Positions 6,493 through 13,185 of a DNA stretch of 13,433 nt are shown piece after piece. Source of the stretch: DAONBD01 sp964525485 (GTDB taxonomy: Bacteria > Patescibacteriota > Gracilibacteria > UBA1369 > LOWO2-01-FULL-3); NCBI GenBank assembly GCA_964525485.1, contig CAZGHH010000024.1, positions 1-13,433 on the forward strand. Reading direction: 5' to 3'. The position numbers were made by a program, and so were the translations under genes. Under the pieces are notes generated by a model, which did no database searches, was not told the DNA's origin, and saw only the letters and a list, made by a program, of their open reading frames with translations. How positions within the stretch are numbered: the first letter of the stretch is position 1; every line of letters starts with the position of its first letter.

Positions 6493-7401
6493 TTATTTAA
6501 AAAGAAGGCTTTTGTATCCGTTTAAAAAATCTTTTGCAGATGTCGGTTTTTTCCCTTCGAGCTGTACCGATGTAGGTATCAAAATCCCATTTTTTGTTTT
6601 GAACCCAAAGGTGTTTTTATCTATTAATATTGCTGTTCCTGTTTTTTCTTTTGACTCTGACTCTCCGCTTCTCGCTTCGAGAATTTTTAATATTTTATCG
6701 TTGATTTTGGTGTATGTTGATGGCCATGGATTTAATGCTCTGATTTGATTGATTAATTCTTCGCCGTTTTTATTGAAATCCAAAAGCCCTTCCTCCTTTT
6801 CAATTTTTCTGCAAAATGTTGCTTTTGAATCGTTTTGTTTGATTGGTTCCAAAATCCCACTGTCTATGTCTCTTAGTGCAAATGGTAAAATTTCTGCTGA
6901 TTTTTCAGCTAATCTCTGAGAGAGAGTGTCATAAGTGTCATCTTTTTCAATAGGATATCGGCGCACGAGGTAAATATCTCCGTGATCGAGCTTGTCGTCG
7001 ATTTTCATTATGGAAACACCCGTGTCTTCATCGCCATTTAATAAAGCTTCTTGAATAGGGGAAGCTCCGCGATAGCGAGGGAGTAGGGAAGGATGTACAT
7101 TGATGCATGAGAACTCCAGTAATGCTTTTGGGATAATTCCTCCGTATGCAACTACGACTATGTAATCAGGTTTGTTTTTTTTAATTTCCTCTATCAATTC
7201 TTCATCAATTTTGTCTTTTTGAATGACCGGGAGGTTTAGTTTATCCGCGATTTCTTTTATAGCCGGTTCCATTATAGTATTTCTGTCTCCTTTTTTACTC
7301 GTCATTGTTACTACCCCGAGTATCTCGAAATATGGATCCATTGCTAATGCTCTTAATGACGGAACTGCGAATTTTGGCGTGCCGAAATAATAGATCTTCA
7401 T
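6493..7401 (-). CDS. fmt: Methionyl-tRNA formyltransferase
   Basis: Fmt formylates initiator Met-tRNA with 10-formyltetrahydrofolate to make the fMet-tRNA used in bacterial initiation. The 302 residues match the usual length. The N-terminal MKIYYFGTPKFAVPSL and the signature INVHPSLLPRYRGASPIQ (100-117) are classic. The catalytic residues are Asn101, His103 and Asp139 (KLDHGD). The C-terminal OB-like domain, which binds tRNA, begins around residue 205 with ALNPWPSTYTKINDKILKI. It stops at TAA, 70 bases from the convergent lipoprotein gene, and has the 76-residue gene 46 bases upstream on the same strand. A TATAGA box sits eight bases before the ATG. The usual partner def (peptide deformylase) is not in the window. 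Confidence 0.97.
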   Translation of the reverse strand: MKIYYFGTPKFAVPSLRALAMDPYFEILGVVTMTSKKGDRNTIMEPAIKEIADKLNLPVIQKDKIDEELIEEIKKNKPDYIVVVAYGGIIPKALLEFSCINVHPSLLPRYRGASPIQEALLNGDEDTGVSIMKIDDKLDHGDIYLVRRYPIEKDDTYDTLSQRLAEKSAEILPFALRDIDSGILEPIKQNDSKATFCRKIEKEEGLLDFNKNGEELINQIRALNPWPSTYTKINDKILKILEARSGESESKEKTGTAILIDKNTFGFKTKNGILIPTSVQLEGKKPTSAKDFLNGYKSLLFK

Positions 7402-7409
7402 GCCTCGAT

Positions 7410-7437
7410 TCTATATTCTTTTTATTACTGAAACAAA
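7410..7437 (-). promoter_or_regulatory. Near-leaderless promoter candidate for fmt
   Basis: On the minus strand TTTGTT (7437-7432) and TATAGA (7415-7410) are separated by 16 bases, and the box ends eight bases before the fmt ATG. A start site at the normal distance would fall almost at the start codon. A GAGG lies only one base before the ATG, too close for a normal Shine-Dalgarno. fmt could also be read from the upstream small gene. Confidence 0.4.
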
Positions 7438-7447
7438 TGATTATTTT

Positions 7448-7678
7448 TTAGCGGTCCGATTTTTCTACCGATCCGACAATTGAAGTTGCTATCGCCCTAC
7501 ATTTGCTACAAATTATCTCTATACTTCCTTTGCGAATTCTTTCCGATACGCCTGGTGTGTTTATACCATTGACCATTCTACTTATATCCGTTAATGTTTC
7601 TTGAGTTGCTCCTATTATGCCACCTTTCAATGCGATTTTTGCACTCACAGCTTCTGGCAATGAAGCCCCTCCGTACAT
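7448..7678 (-). CDS. Small protein of unknown function with one CxxC
   Basis: A 76-residue open frame from ATG to TAA fills the gap between fmt and the divergent DHH gene without overlapping either. I do not recognise the family. It is soluble and mixed in composition, with a glycine- and alanine-rich N-terminal half (GGASLPEAVSAKIALKGGIIGATQ), a Ser/Arg-rich middle and one CSKC pair (residues 58-61). A single CxxC could bind metal only together with another chain. Just upstream in frame is a TAA, so ATG 7678 is the only ATG start. A TTGAAA (7721-7716) and a TTTAAA (7697-7692) could be its promoter, divergent from that of the DHH gene. It looks like a real gene from its placement, but coding evidence beyond that is limited. 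Confidence 0.55.
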   Translation of the reverse strand: MYGGASLPEAVSAKIALKGGIIGATQETLTDISRMVNGINTPGVSERIRKGSIEIICSKCRAIATSIVGSVEKSDR

Positions 7679-7706
7679 AGTTTTTTACAAATTTAAATTA
7701 GGTCTA

Positions 7707-7734
7707 TTGATTAATTTTCAAAAAGCAGTATAAT
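7707..7734 (+). promoter_or_regulatory. Promoter of the DHH-udg-membrane protein operon
   Basis: TTGATT (7707-7712) and a perfect TATAAT (7729-7734) are 16 bases apart. The leader to the ATG at 7758 would be about 17 bases. It contains AAGGA (7751-7755) just two bases before the ATG, the only Shine-Dalgarno-like sequence at a start in the window apart from the GAGG before fmt, and also too close. Confidence 0.65.
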
Positions 7735-7757
7735 ATCCTCTTAAAATTCAAAGGAAA

Positions 7758-8711
7758 ATGCAAAATACCGATTACGAACAATTTGGGAAAGTGGCTGAAA
7801 AAGCACGAAAAGTGCTGATAATCGGGCATAGAAAACCAGACGGAGATGCGTTGGGAAGTATGTGTGCTCTTAATTTGTTTTTTGAAAGATTGGGAAAAGA
7901 ATCTGTTATGGCATGTGTCGATTCTCCTTCAAAAAAATATTCATTTATTCCAAACGTGAAATTCATAGAAAATGACATTGATCCATCTTATTATGATCTA
8001 ATAGTGATCGTGGATTGCGGGGCGCATTATATGAGTAATTTTCATGAAAAATATCCCGAACTTGTACCTTTTGGCGATGAAGAAAAAACTCCTTATGTCG
8101 TGAATATAGATCATCATTCTTCGAATGATTATTTTGGACATTTAAATATAATTGAAGAGAGCGCAGCGTCGGCTACAATGATTCTTTATAAAATTTTTGA
8201 CTATCTTGGCTGGAAAATAACTCCCGAAATTGCTACTTGTTTGTTGACGGGAATTTATAATGATACAGGTAGTTTTATGCATTCAAATACTTCCGATGAA
8301 GTTATGCGAATTGCTTCCGAGTTACTTCGTAGAGGAGCTAAAATTTCTCCAATTATCAGAGCGCTTTTTAGATCCAACACTATTGATACGTTAAAAACCT
8401 GGGGAAAAGTTTTTGAACACACCGAAGTTACAGACGATAATTATTTACTATCCGTTATAAAAGAAGGAGATCTCGATCCTGGACAGGATATGGATCATTT
8501 AGCCGGTGCAATTGATTATATGAATATGGTTCCGGATGTTAATTATTCAATGCTTATCAAGCAAGATCGGGGGCATATAAAAGGCTCACTTCGAACTCGT
8601 CGTGACGACGTGGATTTGTCGGAAATCGCCAAAAAATTTGGTGGGGGAGGGCATCCAAAAGCGGCCGGATTTACTATTAAAGGAGATTTAAAAGATGTGT
8701 TTGGAAAATAG
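7758..8711 (+). CDS. nrnA: DHH/DHHA1 phosphoesterase, NrnA-like (nanoRNase / pAp phosphatase)
   Basis: The enzyme family degrades very short RNA oligonucleotides and often dephosphorylates 3'-phosphoadenosine 5'-phosphate, using two manganese ions in the cytoplasm. The 317 residues are the NrnA length. DHH domain motifs are GHRKPDGDALGS (23-34, metal-binding Asp28 and Asp30), VDCG with Asp86, and DHHSSN with Asp118-His119-His120. GIYNDTGSFMHSNT follows. The DHHA1 domain at the C-terminus has IKGSLRTRRDDVDLSEIAKKF and the substrate loop GGGGH (295-299) followed by PKAAGF. All expected catalytic residues are present. It is the first gene of an operon with the uracil-DNA glycosylase 24 bases downstream. 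The exact substrate (nanoRNA, pAp or a cyclic dinucleotide product) cannot be separated by sequence, so the symbol is by family. Confidence 0.88.
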   Translation: MQNTDYEQFGKVAEKARKVLIIGHRKPDGDALGSMCALNLFFERLGKESVMACVDSPSKKYSFIPNVKFIENDIDPSYYDLIVIVDCGAHYMSNFHEKYPELVPFGDEEKTPYVVNIDHHSSNDYFGHLNIIEESAASATMILYKIFDYLGWKITPEIATCLLTGIYNDTGSFMHSNTSDEVMRIASELLRRGAKISPIIRALFRSNTIDTLKTWGKVFEHTEVTDDNYLLSVIKEGDLDPGQDMDHLAGAIDYMNMVPDVNYSMLIKQDRGHIKGSLRTRRDDVDLSEIAKKFGGGGHPKAAGFTIKGDLKDVFGK

Positions 8712-8735
8712 CCACCGTTGTGATAAATTTTCATC

Positions 8736-9326
8736 ATGTCTGACGAAATACAAGCTGTTGCAAAAGATGTTGCAAATTGTTCCAAATGCCAACTTTGTTC
8801 CGGTAGGACAAATGTCGTGCCAGGGAGTGGTCATCCAAAAGCAAAAATTCTTTTTATTGGCGAAGGTCCGGGTAAAGATGAGGATTTACAAGGCAAACCG
8901 TTTGTTGGGGCTGCCGGAAAATTATTAACGAAATTGATAGAAAGTATAGGCCTTACAAGAGATGACGTTTTTATCACGAATGTTGTGAAATGTAGACCTC
9001 CCGAAAATCGCGATCCGTTTCCTGAAGAAGTGGATGCTTGTTATTCTTATTTGGTACGTCAATTAAAAGCCATACAACCTTTGCTGGTTGTGACTCTTGG
9101 TCGTCATTCAACGGCCAGATTTTTACCCGATGCAAAAATTTCTCAAGTGCATGGTCAGCCAAAAGTTTATAAAGGAATTTGGCAAAAATTACAGGTTTAT
9201 TTGCCTTTGTATCATCCTGCGTTTGCTTTGTATGACCCTAGAAACAGGACTATCCTGGAAGAGGATTTTAAAAAAATTCCATTGATATTAAAAAAATTGG
9301 AACAACAACAAAAAAATGAGTCATAA
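8736..9326 (+). CDS. Family 4 uracil-DNA glycosylase with [4Fe-4S] cluster
   Basis: The protein removes uracil from DNA to start base-excision repair. Its 196 residues show the family 4 pattern. Four cysteines fit the iron-sulfur cluster: Cys15 and Cys18 (CSKC), Cys86 (VKCRPPENR) and Cys102 (PEEVDAC). Active-site motif 1 is GEGPGKDEDLQGKPFVGAAG (42-61), and the second motif is YHPAFALYDPRNR. This separates it from family 1 (Ung), which lacks the cysteines. The ATG at 8736 has no Shine-Dalgarno and follows the DHH stop by 24 bases. The 3' end overlaps the next gene by 11 bases, suggesting coupled translation. Confidence 0.93.
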   Translation: MSDEIQAVAKDVANCSKCQLCSGRTNVVPGSGHPKAKILFIGEGPGKDEDLQGKPFVGAAGKLLTKLIESIGLTRDDVFITNVVKCRPPENRDPFPEEVDACYSYLVRQLKAIQPLLVVTLGRHSTARFLPDAKISQVHGQPKVYKGIWQKLQVYLPLYHPAFALYDPRNRTILEEDFKKIPLILKKLEQQQKNES

Positions 9327-9693
9327 AAATTATTTATTGATTATCTTGGGAATTTCTATGCTTGCTTGGATTGGCTTTGTTACTGTGATTTTTAAGTTTG
9401 ATCCTTTTGCCAATACTTCTATTGCTTTGGCCTTTTTTTATTTGAGTTTATTGATCGCTCTGACGGGAACTTTTACTTTGATCGGTTATTTTTTTAGAAT
9501 TTGGCTTTATAGAAATGAAATTTTTTACGTGCATTTGAATATATCTTTGAGGCAGGGTGTTCTTCTTTCTTTGATCGCTGTTAGTTGTCTTGTTCTGCTT
9601 ATGTTAAAAGTCTTGACCTGGTGGTCAGGCGGATTGCTTGTAATGTCTGCTGTTTTGATAGAACTTTATTTTGCGTCCAAAGAAGAAATTTGA
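9316..9693 (+). CDS. Small four-helix membrane protein, unknown function
   Basis: The 125 residues contain four predicted membrane segments (about 6-26, 35-60, 81-97, 101-119) and almost nothing else. A short polar stretch between helices 2 and 3 (RIWLYRNEIFYVHLNISLRQG) holds most of the charge. No catalytic motif is visible and I cannot name a family. Its ATG lies inside the end of the uracil-DNA glycosylase gene (11-base overlap in another frame), so it is in the same operon and probably translated by coupling. Its last 28 bases overlap the 3' end of lepB on the opposite strand. A structural or envelope role is only a guess. Confidence 0.8.
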   Translation: MSHKNYLLIILGISMLAWIGFVTVIFKFDPFANTSIALAFFYLSLLIALTGTFTLIGYFFRIWLYRNEIFYVHLNISLRQGVLLSLIAVSCLVLLMLKVLTWWSGGLLVMSAVLIELYFASKEEI

Positions 9694-10367
9694 TTTGATT
9701 CTTCGAAATATACCGGGTTTTCTATGACTCGTATTTTGCTAACCGGCCAAAAAGAAACCCACGCTTTTCCTTCTATGTTTTTTAATGGAACGAATGCGTT
9801 TTCAGGATCTCCTTCACATCCTCCGGCGTATGGATTTTTGAAACAAGTTCTTGAGTCCGTACTGGCATTTCTATTGTCTCCCATCGCGAAATACTCTCCT
9901 TCCGGGACGGTGAAAATCTTATATCCTGTCGCGAAAGTTGGCGTGTTGCGTCTGTTTTCTTCGTTTAGGTATGATTCTTCTAATTTTGTTCCGTTTGGGT
10001 GGTCTGAATTTGTTATATAAACTTCTCCATTTAATATTTCGACTGTTTCTCCAGGCAACCCTATTATTCTTTTTATAAAATATTTTTCATCTGAAAATTT
10101 TGGCACAAAAACGATTATATCTCCTCTTTTTGGCTCTTCAACGTAATATCCTGCTTTATTTAATATTATTTTTTCTCCATATTCTTTTATGCATTCTTCG
10201 TTAATATTATTCAAAGAATCACACATTGAGGGCCCATATATGTCGAAAGGTGTGACTAAAAATTTTTCAACCAATAAAACTACTCCAAAAACTATAGCTA
10301 CATTTACTACAAGGTCAGCCATCCATATTAAAGACGGTTTTATTTTCTGCCAAAGAGGTGATGTCAT
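9666..10367 (-). CDS. lepB: Signal peptidase I
   Basis: This membrane serine protease cleaves signal peptides from exported proteins. With the ATG at 10367 it has 233 residues: one N-terminal membrane helix (about 13-33), then the catalytic Ser47 in DIYGPSM, the general base Lys99 in KRIIGLPGE and box E GDNRNASTDSR (163-173). After box E a short insertion holds Cys175 and Cys184 (CFKNPYAGGC), and another pair, Cys49 and Cys59, flanks the region after Ser47. The frame can be extended to a TTG at 10403, but that codon lies upstream of the likely -10 box (10396-10391), so ATG 10367 is preferred. It is divergent from the PH-domain gene and convergent with, and overlapping, the four-helix membrane protein gene. 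Confidence 0.95.
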   Translation of the reverse strand: MTSPLWQKIKPSLIWMADLVVNVAIVFGVVLLVEKFLVTPFDIYGPSMCDSLNNINEECIKEYGEKIILNKAGYYVEEPKRGDIIVFVPKFSDEKYFIKRIIGLPGETVEILNGEVYITNSDHPNGTKLEESYLNEENRRNTPTFATGYKIFTVPEGEYFAMGDNRNASTDSRTCFKNPYAGGCEGDPENAFVPLKNIEGKAWVSFWPVSKIRVIENPVYFEESNQISSLDAK

Positions 10368-10390
10368 ATTTGTTTTTTTAAGACCTATGA

Positions 10391-10418
10391 ATAGTATTCT
10401 CAAAATTGCAAAAGTAAA
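10391..10418 (-). promoter_or_regulatory. Promoter of lepB
   Basis: On the minus strand TTTACT (10418-10413) and TACTAT (10396-10391) are 16 bases apart, giving a leader of about 17 bases to ATG 10367. It overlaps the divergent promoter of the PH-domain gene: the two -35 regions face each other within 13 bases. Confidence 0.45.
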
Positions 10419-10435
10419 GCAAAAAATGGTATAAT
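10406..10435 (+). promoter_or_regulatory. Near-leaderless extended -10 promoter of the PH-domain gene
   Basis: TTGCAA (10406-10411) is 18 bases from a perfect TATAAT (10430-10435), which is preceded by TGG to make an extended -10. The box ends eight bases before the ATG at 10444. The start site would lie about two bases before or at the start codon, so the mRNA should have essentially no leader. This is the clearest case of this arrangement in the window. Confidence 0.7.
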
Positions 10436-10443
10436 ACTATCAT

Positions 10444-11040
10444 ATGAAATGGAGAGAAGCTTTATACAAGAAACACTTGGATGATGGTGAAGAAATCATT
10501 GAAATTGTTCACCGTCATTGGTTTATTTTGAAGAAAAAAGTGTGGAAAGCAACTACTTTTGGAATTTTGCCACCTTTGATAATTTTTGTTTTTTATCCGG
10601 GGTTTTGGCCTCTATGTCTGGCTTGGCTGATTATTGGTATTGTTTTCTATATTTTCGGATTTATTGATTGGTATTTTGATTGTTTGTTATTAACTAATGA
10701 GGGCGTTATTGATGTTGAAAGAAAAGGAATTTTTGATAATGCTTCGAAGAAAATTGAATATCATACTATTGATGGTATTTCTTTCGAGGTAAAAGGAGTT
10801 TTGCCAACACTTTTAAATTACGGACATATTATAATAGATAAAATGGGTTCGGGTATTCATATTAACCTGTATGACGCTCCAAATCCTGCAGCTGTTAATA
10901 AAAAAATCATGGATTACCAGACCGAGTTTGTGAAAGAAAGGATGTTTTCTGATCATGAGGCTCTCAAAGGAATGCTTGCCGAAATGATAGCAACCCATGT
11001 GAAGGAAAAAGGAGGATATTCTAATATAAAAAAAAGGTAG
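10444..11040 (+). CDS. PH-domain (bPH_2/DUF304, YdbS-like) membrane protein
   Basis: The 198 residues hold an amphipathic N-terminus, two adjacent membrane segments (about 38-54 and 56-75) and a bacterial PH-like domain on the cytoplasmic side. In the domain, LLLTNEGVIDVERKGIFD (81-98), EYHTIDGISFEVKG and LLNYGHIIIDKMGSG fit the usual strand pattern of the bPH_2 family (Tn-R-I ... I..V ... lGyG.i.i). Members occur in many bacteria; their role is not well fixed, though some relate to membrane stress. The last 60 residues form a charged helix that could be a coiled coil. It has its own strong promoter and is followed by coaE after 36-45 bases, probably in one transcript. Confidence 0.85.
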   Translation: MKWREALYKKHLDDGEEIIEIVHRHWFILKKKVWKATTFGILPPLIIFVFYPGFWPLCLAWLIIGIVFYIFGFIDWYFDCLLLTNEGVIDVERKGIFDNASKKIEYHTIDGISFEVKGVLPTLLNYGHIIIDKMGSGIHINLYDAPNPAAVNKKIMDYQTEFVKERMFSDHEALKGMLAEMIATHVKEKGGYSNIKKR

Positions 11041-11085
11041 TTTAGAAGACTTGTTTTTAATCTTAGATTTTAAATTTTGCGTTTT

Positions 11086-11670
11086 GTGGTCAAAAAAAAA
11101 GTTTTTGTTTTGGGTGTATGTGGCAAAACCGCTTCAGGGAAATCGGAGGTTTTGAAAGTTTTGGCTGGTCTTGGGTGGAAAGTTTTGGATGCCGATAAAA
11201 TAGTTCATGATTTGTATCGGGCCGGACGTGAAGGACAGAGGAGAATTGCTGATTTTTTTGGTGAGGAATTTATTTCGAAAAATGGAAATGTGAACAGGAG
11301 GAAATTGTTGAAAGTGGTTTTTGGTGATCGCAAAAAATTGAAGATTTTGAATGCCCTGATACATCCGCTTGTTATCAATGAAATTCGAAAATTTATAGAT
11401 TCATGTGCAGATAGTGACAAAGTCGCTGTAGAGGCTTTTTATTTTGAAGAAAAAGGACTTGGCAAGGTTGTCGATAAAATTTTGTTTATTGAAAGGCCTT
11501 TGGATGAAATTAAAAAATCTCTGAATGATAGGGGAGTTGATGGAGGCTTGGTTGGTGAAATTCTTGATATGATTCCTGTCTCTGTTAGAACAGATATAGT
11601 TTTGGAAAACAATTCCACTTTGAAGACGTTGCAAAAAAAGGTTATAATGGCACTCGAAAAGTCGACTTAG
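11086..11670 (+). CDS. coaE: Dephospho-CoA kinase
   Basis: CoaE phosphorylates dephospho-CoA at the ribose 3'-OH, the last step of coenzyme A synthesis. The N-terminal P-loop is GVCGKTASGKSE, the following LDADKIVHDLY carries the conserved Asp-x-Asp-type motif, and FFGEEFI...NGNVNRRKL, VFGD and ALIHPLV are standard CoaE segments. Downstream, IERPLDEIKKSLNDRG and RTDIVLENNSTLKTL match the lid and the terminal AD.vi.N.g region. The P-loop is GKTASGKS instead of the usual GGIGSGKS, and the usual Gln near the lid is not evident, so the protein is somewhat diverged. The start is uncertain: GTG 11086 puts ten residues before the P-loop, as is typical, while TTG 11077 gives three more. No ATG or Shine-Dalgarno is available. 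Confidence 0.88.
   Translation: MVKKKVFVLGVCGKTASGKSEVLKVLAGLGWKVLDADKIVHDLYRAGREGQRRIADFFGEEFISKNGNVNRRKLLKVVFGDRKKLKILNALIHPLVINEIRKFIDSCADSDKVAVEAFYFEEKGLGKVVDKILFIERPLDEIKKSLNDRGVDGGLVGEILDMIPVSVRTDIVLENNSTLKTLQKKVIMALEKST
11620..11648 (+). promoter_or_regulatory. Promoter candidate for gatB inside the end of coaE
   Basis: TTGAAG (11620-11625) and TATAAT (11643-11648) are exactly 17 bases apart, within the last codons of coaE. Transcription would start near 11655 and give a leader of about 64 bases. A second, weaker box TATAAC (11696-11701) lies 17 bases before the gatB ATG. Confidence 0.5.
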
Positions 11671-11718
11671 AAGTCGATGAATTCGATCGAAAAATTATAA
11701 CTTTATTTAATTTAGTTT

Positions 11719-13149
11719 ATGCAGGAATTCGAAGCGGTAATAGGATTGGAAATTCATGCTCATATTTCTACGAAAACGAAGATGTTTTGCAGATGTAGTA
11801 ATGATTCTTTTGGTTTACCACCGAATGTGAATGTCTGTCCTGTTTGTATGGGCTTTCCTGGGATGTTGCCCGTGTTGAATGAAGAGGCTTTGAAAAAAGG
11901 AATCCGAGCTGCATTAGCCCTAGGATGTGAGATTCAGAAGTTTTCCAAATTCGATCGCAAAAATTATTTTTATCCGGATTCTCCGAAAGGATTTCAAATT
12001 TCACAGTTTGATCAGCCTTTGTCATTGAAAGGCCGTGTTGAGATTGATGTCGATGGCGAGAAAAAAGTTGTGAATATTACGCGTCTGCATTTAGAGGATG
12101 ATGCTGGCAAATTAACTCATGTTCCAGCGGGGACTTTGGTTGATTTCAATAGAGCTGGTGCGCCTCTTATGGAGATCGTAAGTGATCCGGATTTAAGGTC
12201 GTCAGCTGAGGCTGCTGCGTATGCGAAAGAAATTCAGAAAATTCTTCGCTATGTAGATGCGAGCGAAGCTGATATGGAGAAGGGAATGATGCGTTTCGAC
12301 GCGAGTGTTTCAATTAGAAAAAAAGGTGAGAAAATTTTGAATCATCGTTCAGAAATTAAAAATTTAAATTCGTTCAAAGCTCTTGAGGCTGCGATCGATG
12401 CGGAAATTTTGCGTCAAACTGCTTTGTACGAAGCAGGGGAGAAACAGGAGGAGGATTTCACTGTTGGCTGGAATGACGACAAACAAGAAATTTATATAAT
12501 GCGTAGCAAGGAGGGTTCGAGTGACTATAGATATTTCCCTGAGCCGGACATTCCGCCGATTATTATCACGGAGGAGGAAATTGAGCGATACAAGGCCGGC
12601 TTACCAGAGTTGCCTTCTGTCAAAAAGGCTCGATTTATGGCTTCGTATGGCCTGAACGACGACGATTCGAGGGTTTTGACTTTGGATTCTGAGTTGGCGG
12701 ACTATTATGAGAAGGTTGTTGAGATTTGTGGAGATAGTCGGCTTTCGGCTTCTTTTGTTTTGACTGTTTTGATGAAATATTTGAAAGAAGAATTAATTGG
12801 TGTCGACGAGCAAAAAGTTACGGCAGAGATGATGGGTGAGTTATTGAAAATGGTTATTTCAGGTGCGATTTCAAACAATGTCGCGAAGGGTGAAATTTTC
12901 GAAGAAATGTATTTAAGTGGGCGAGCTGCGGCTGAAATCGTGAAAGAAAAAGGACTTGAGCAGGTCAGTGACGTGTCCGCTATTGAGGAAGTTTGCAGAC
13001 GAGTCGTTGATGCAAATCCTGGGATCGTTGCGGATATCAAGGGAGGGAAAGATCGTGCTATCGGGTCTTTGATCGGATTGGTCATGAAGGAGATGAAAGG
13101 TAAGGCAAATCCGAAGTTAGTGGACGAGATGGTACGAAAAATGTTATAA
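11719..13149 (+). CDS. gatB: Asp-tRNA(Asn)/Glu-tRNA(Gln) amidotransferase subunit B
   Basis: GatB is the tRNA-binding, phosphorylating subunit of the GatCAB complex that converts misacylated Glu-tRNA(Gln) and/or Asp-tRNA(Asn) to the amide forms. The 476 residues begin with EAVIGLEIHAHISTKTKMFC and the zinc site Cys24, Cys26, Cys40 and Cys43 (CRC and CPVC). FDRKNYFYPDSPKGFQISQ, THVPAGTLVDFNRAGAPLMEIV and the signature RSKEGSSDYRYFPEPDIPP follow. The C-terminal helical YqeY-like domain (about 330-475) is complete and ends before a TAA. No gatA or gatC is adjacent, so the complex is encoded at several places. It is separated from coaE by 48 bases, with a promoter inside coaE. Confidence 0.97.
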   Translation: MQEFEAVIGLEIHAHISTKTKMFCRCSNDSFGLPPNVNVCPVCMGFPGMLPVLNEEALKKGIRAALALGCEIQKFSKFDRKNYFYPDSPKGFQISQFDQPLSLKGRVEIDVDGEKKVVNITRLHLEDDAGKLTHVPAGTLVDFNRAGAPLMEIVSDPDLRSSAEAAAYAKEIQKILRYVDASEADMEKGMMRFDASVSIRKKGEKILNHRSEIKNLNSFKALEAAIDAEILRQTALYEAGEKQEEDFTVGWNDDKQEIYIMRSKEGSSDYRYFPEPDIPPIIITEEEIERYKAGLPELPSVKKARFMASYGLNDDDSRVLTLDSELADYYEKVVEICGDSRLSASFVLTVLMKYLKEELIGVDEQKVTAEMMGELLKMVISGAISNNVAKGEIFEEMYLSGRAAAEIVKEKGLEQVSDVSAIEEVCRRVVDANPGIVADIKGGKDRAIGSLIGLVMKEMKGKANPKLVDEMVRKML

Positions 13150-13150
13150 T
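13121..13150 (+). promoter_or_regulatory. Promoter overlapping the gatB stop codon
   Basis: An extended -10, TGT plus TATAAT (13145-13150), overlaps the gatB stop TAA (13147-13149). TGGACG (13121-13126) lies 18 bases upstream. A start near 13157 would give a leader of about 29 bases that contains the duplicated AACCTCATT motif. Confidence 0.55.
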
Positions 13151-13163
13151 ATTACTGTATTTA

Positions 13164-13182
13164 AACCTCATTTAACCTCATT
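13164..13182 (+). repeat. Tandem AACCTCATT motif, two copies 10 bases apart
   Basis: AACCTCATT occurs at 13164-13172 and again at 13174-13182, three bases before the ATG at 13186. A similar element sits 3-4 bases before the ssb and pgk start codons. It lies in the likely transcribed leader and may affect translation, but its role is unknown. Confidence 0.5.
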
Positions 13183-13185
13183 ACT

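Noticed and set aside
10368..10403. TTG start at 10403 extending lepB by 12 residues
   Set aside because: The codon is upstream of the probable -10 box, and the ATG at 10367 gives a normal signal peptidase N-terminus.
11077..11085. TTG 11077 as the coaE start
   Set aside because: It is possible, but GTG 11086 is a more usual start codon and gives a typical distance to the P-loop; this is kept as an alternative.
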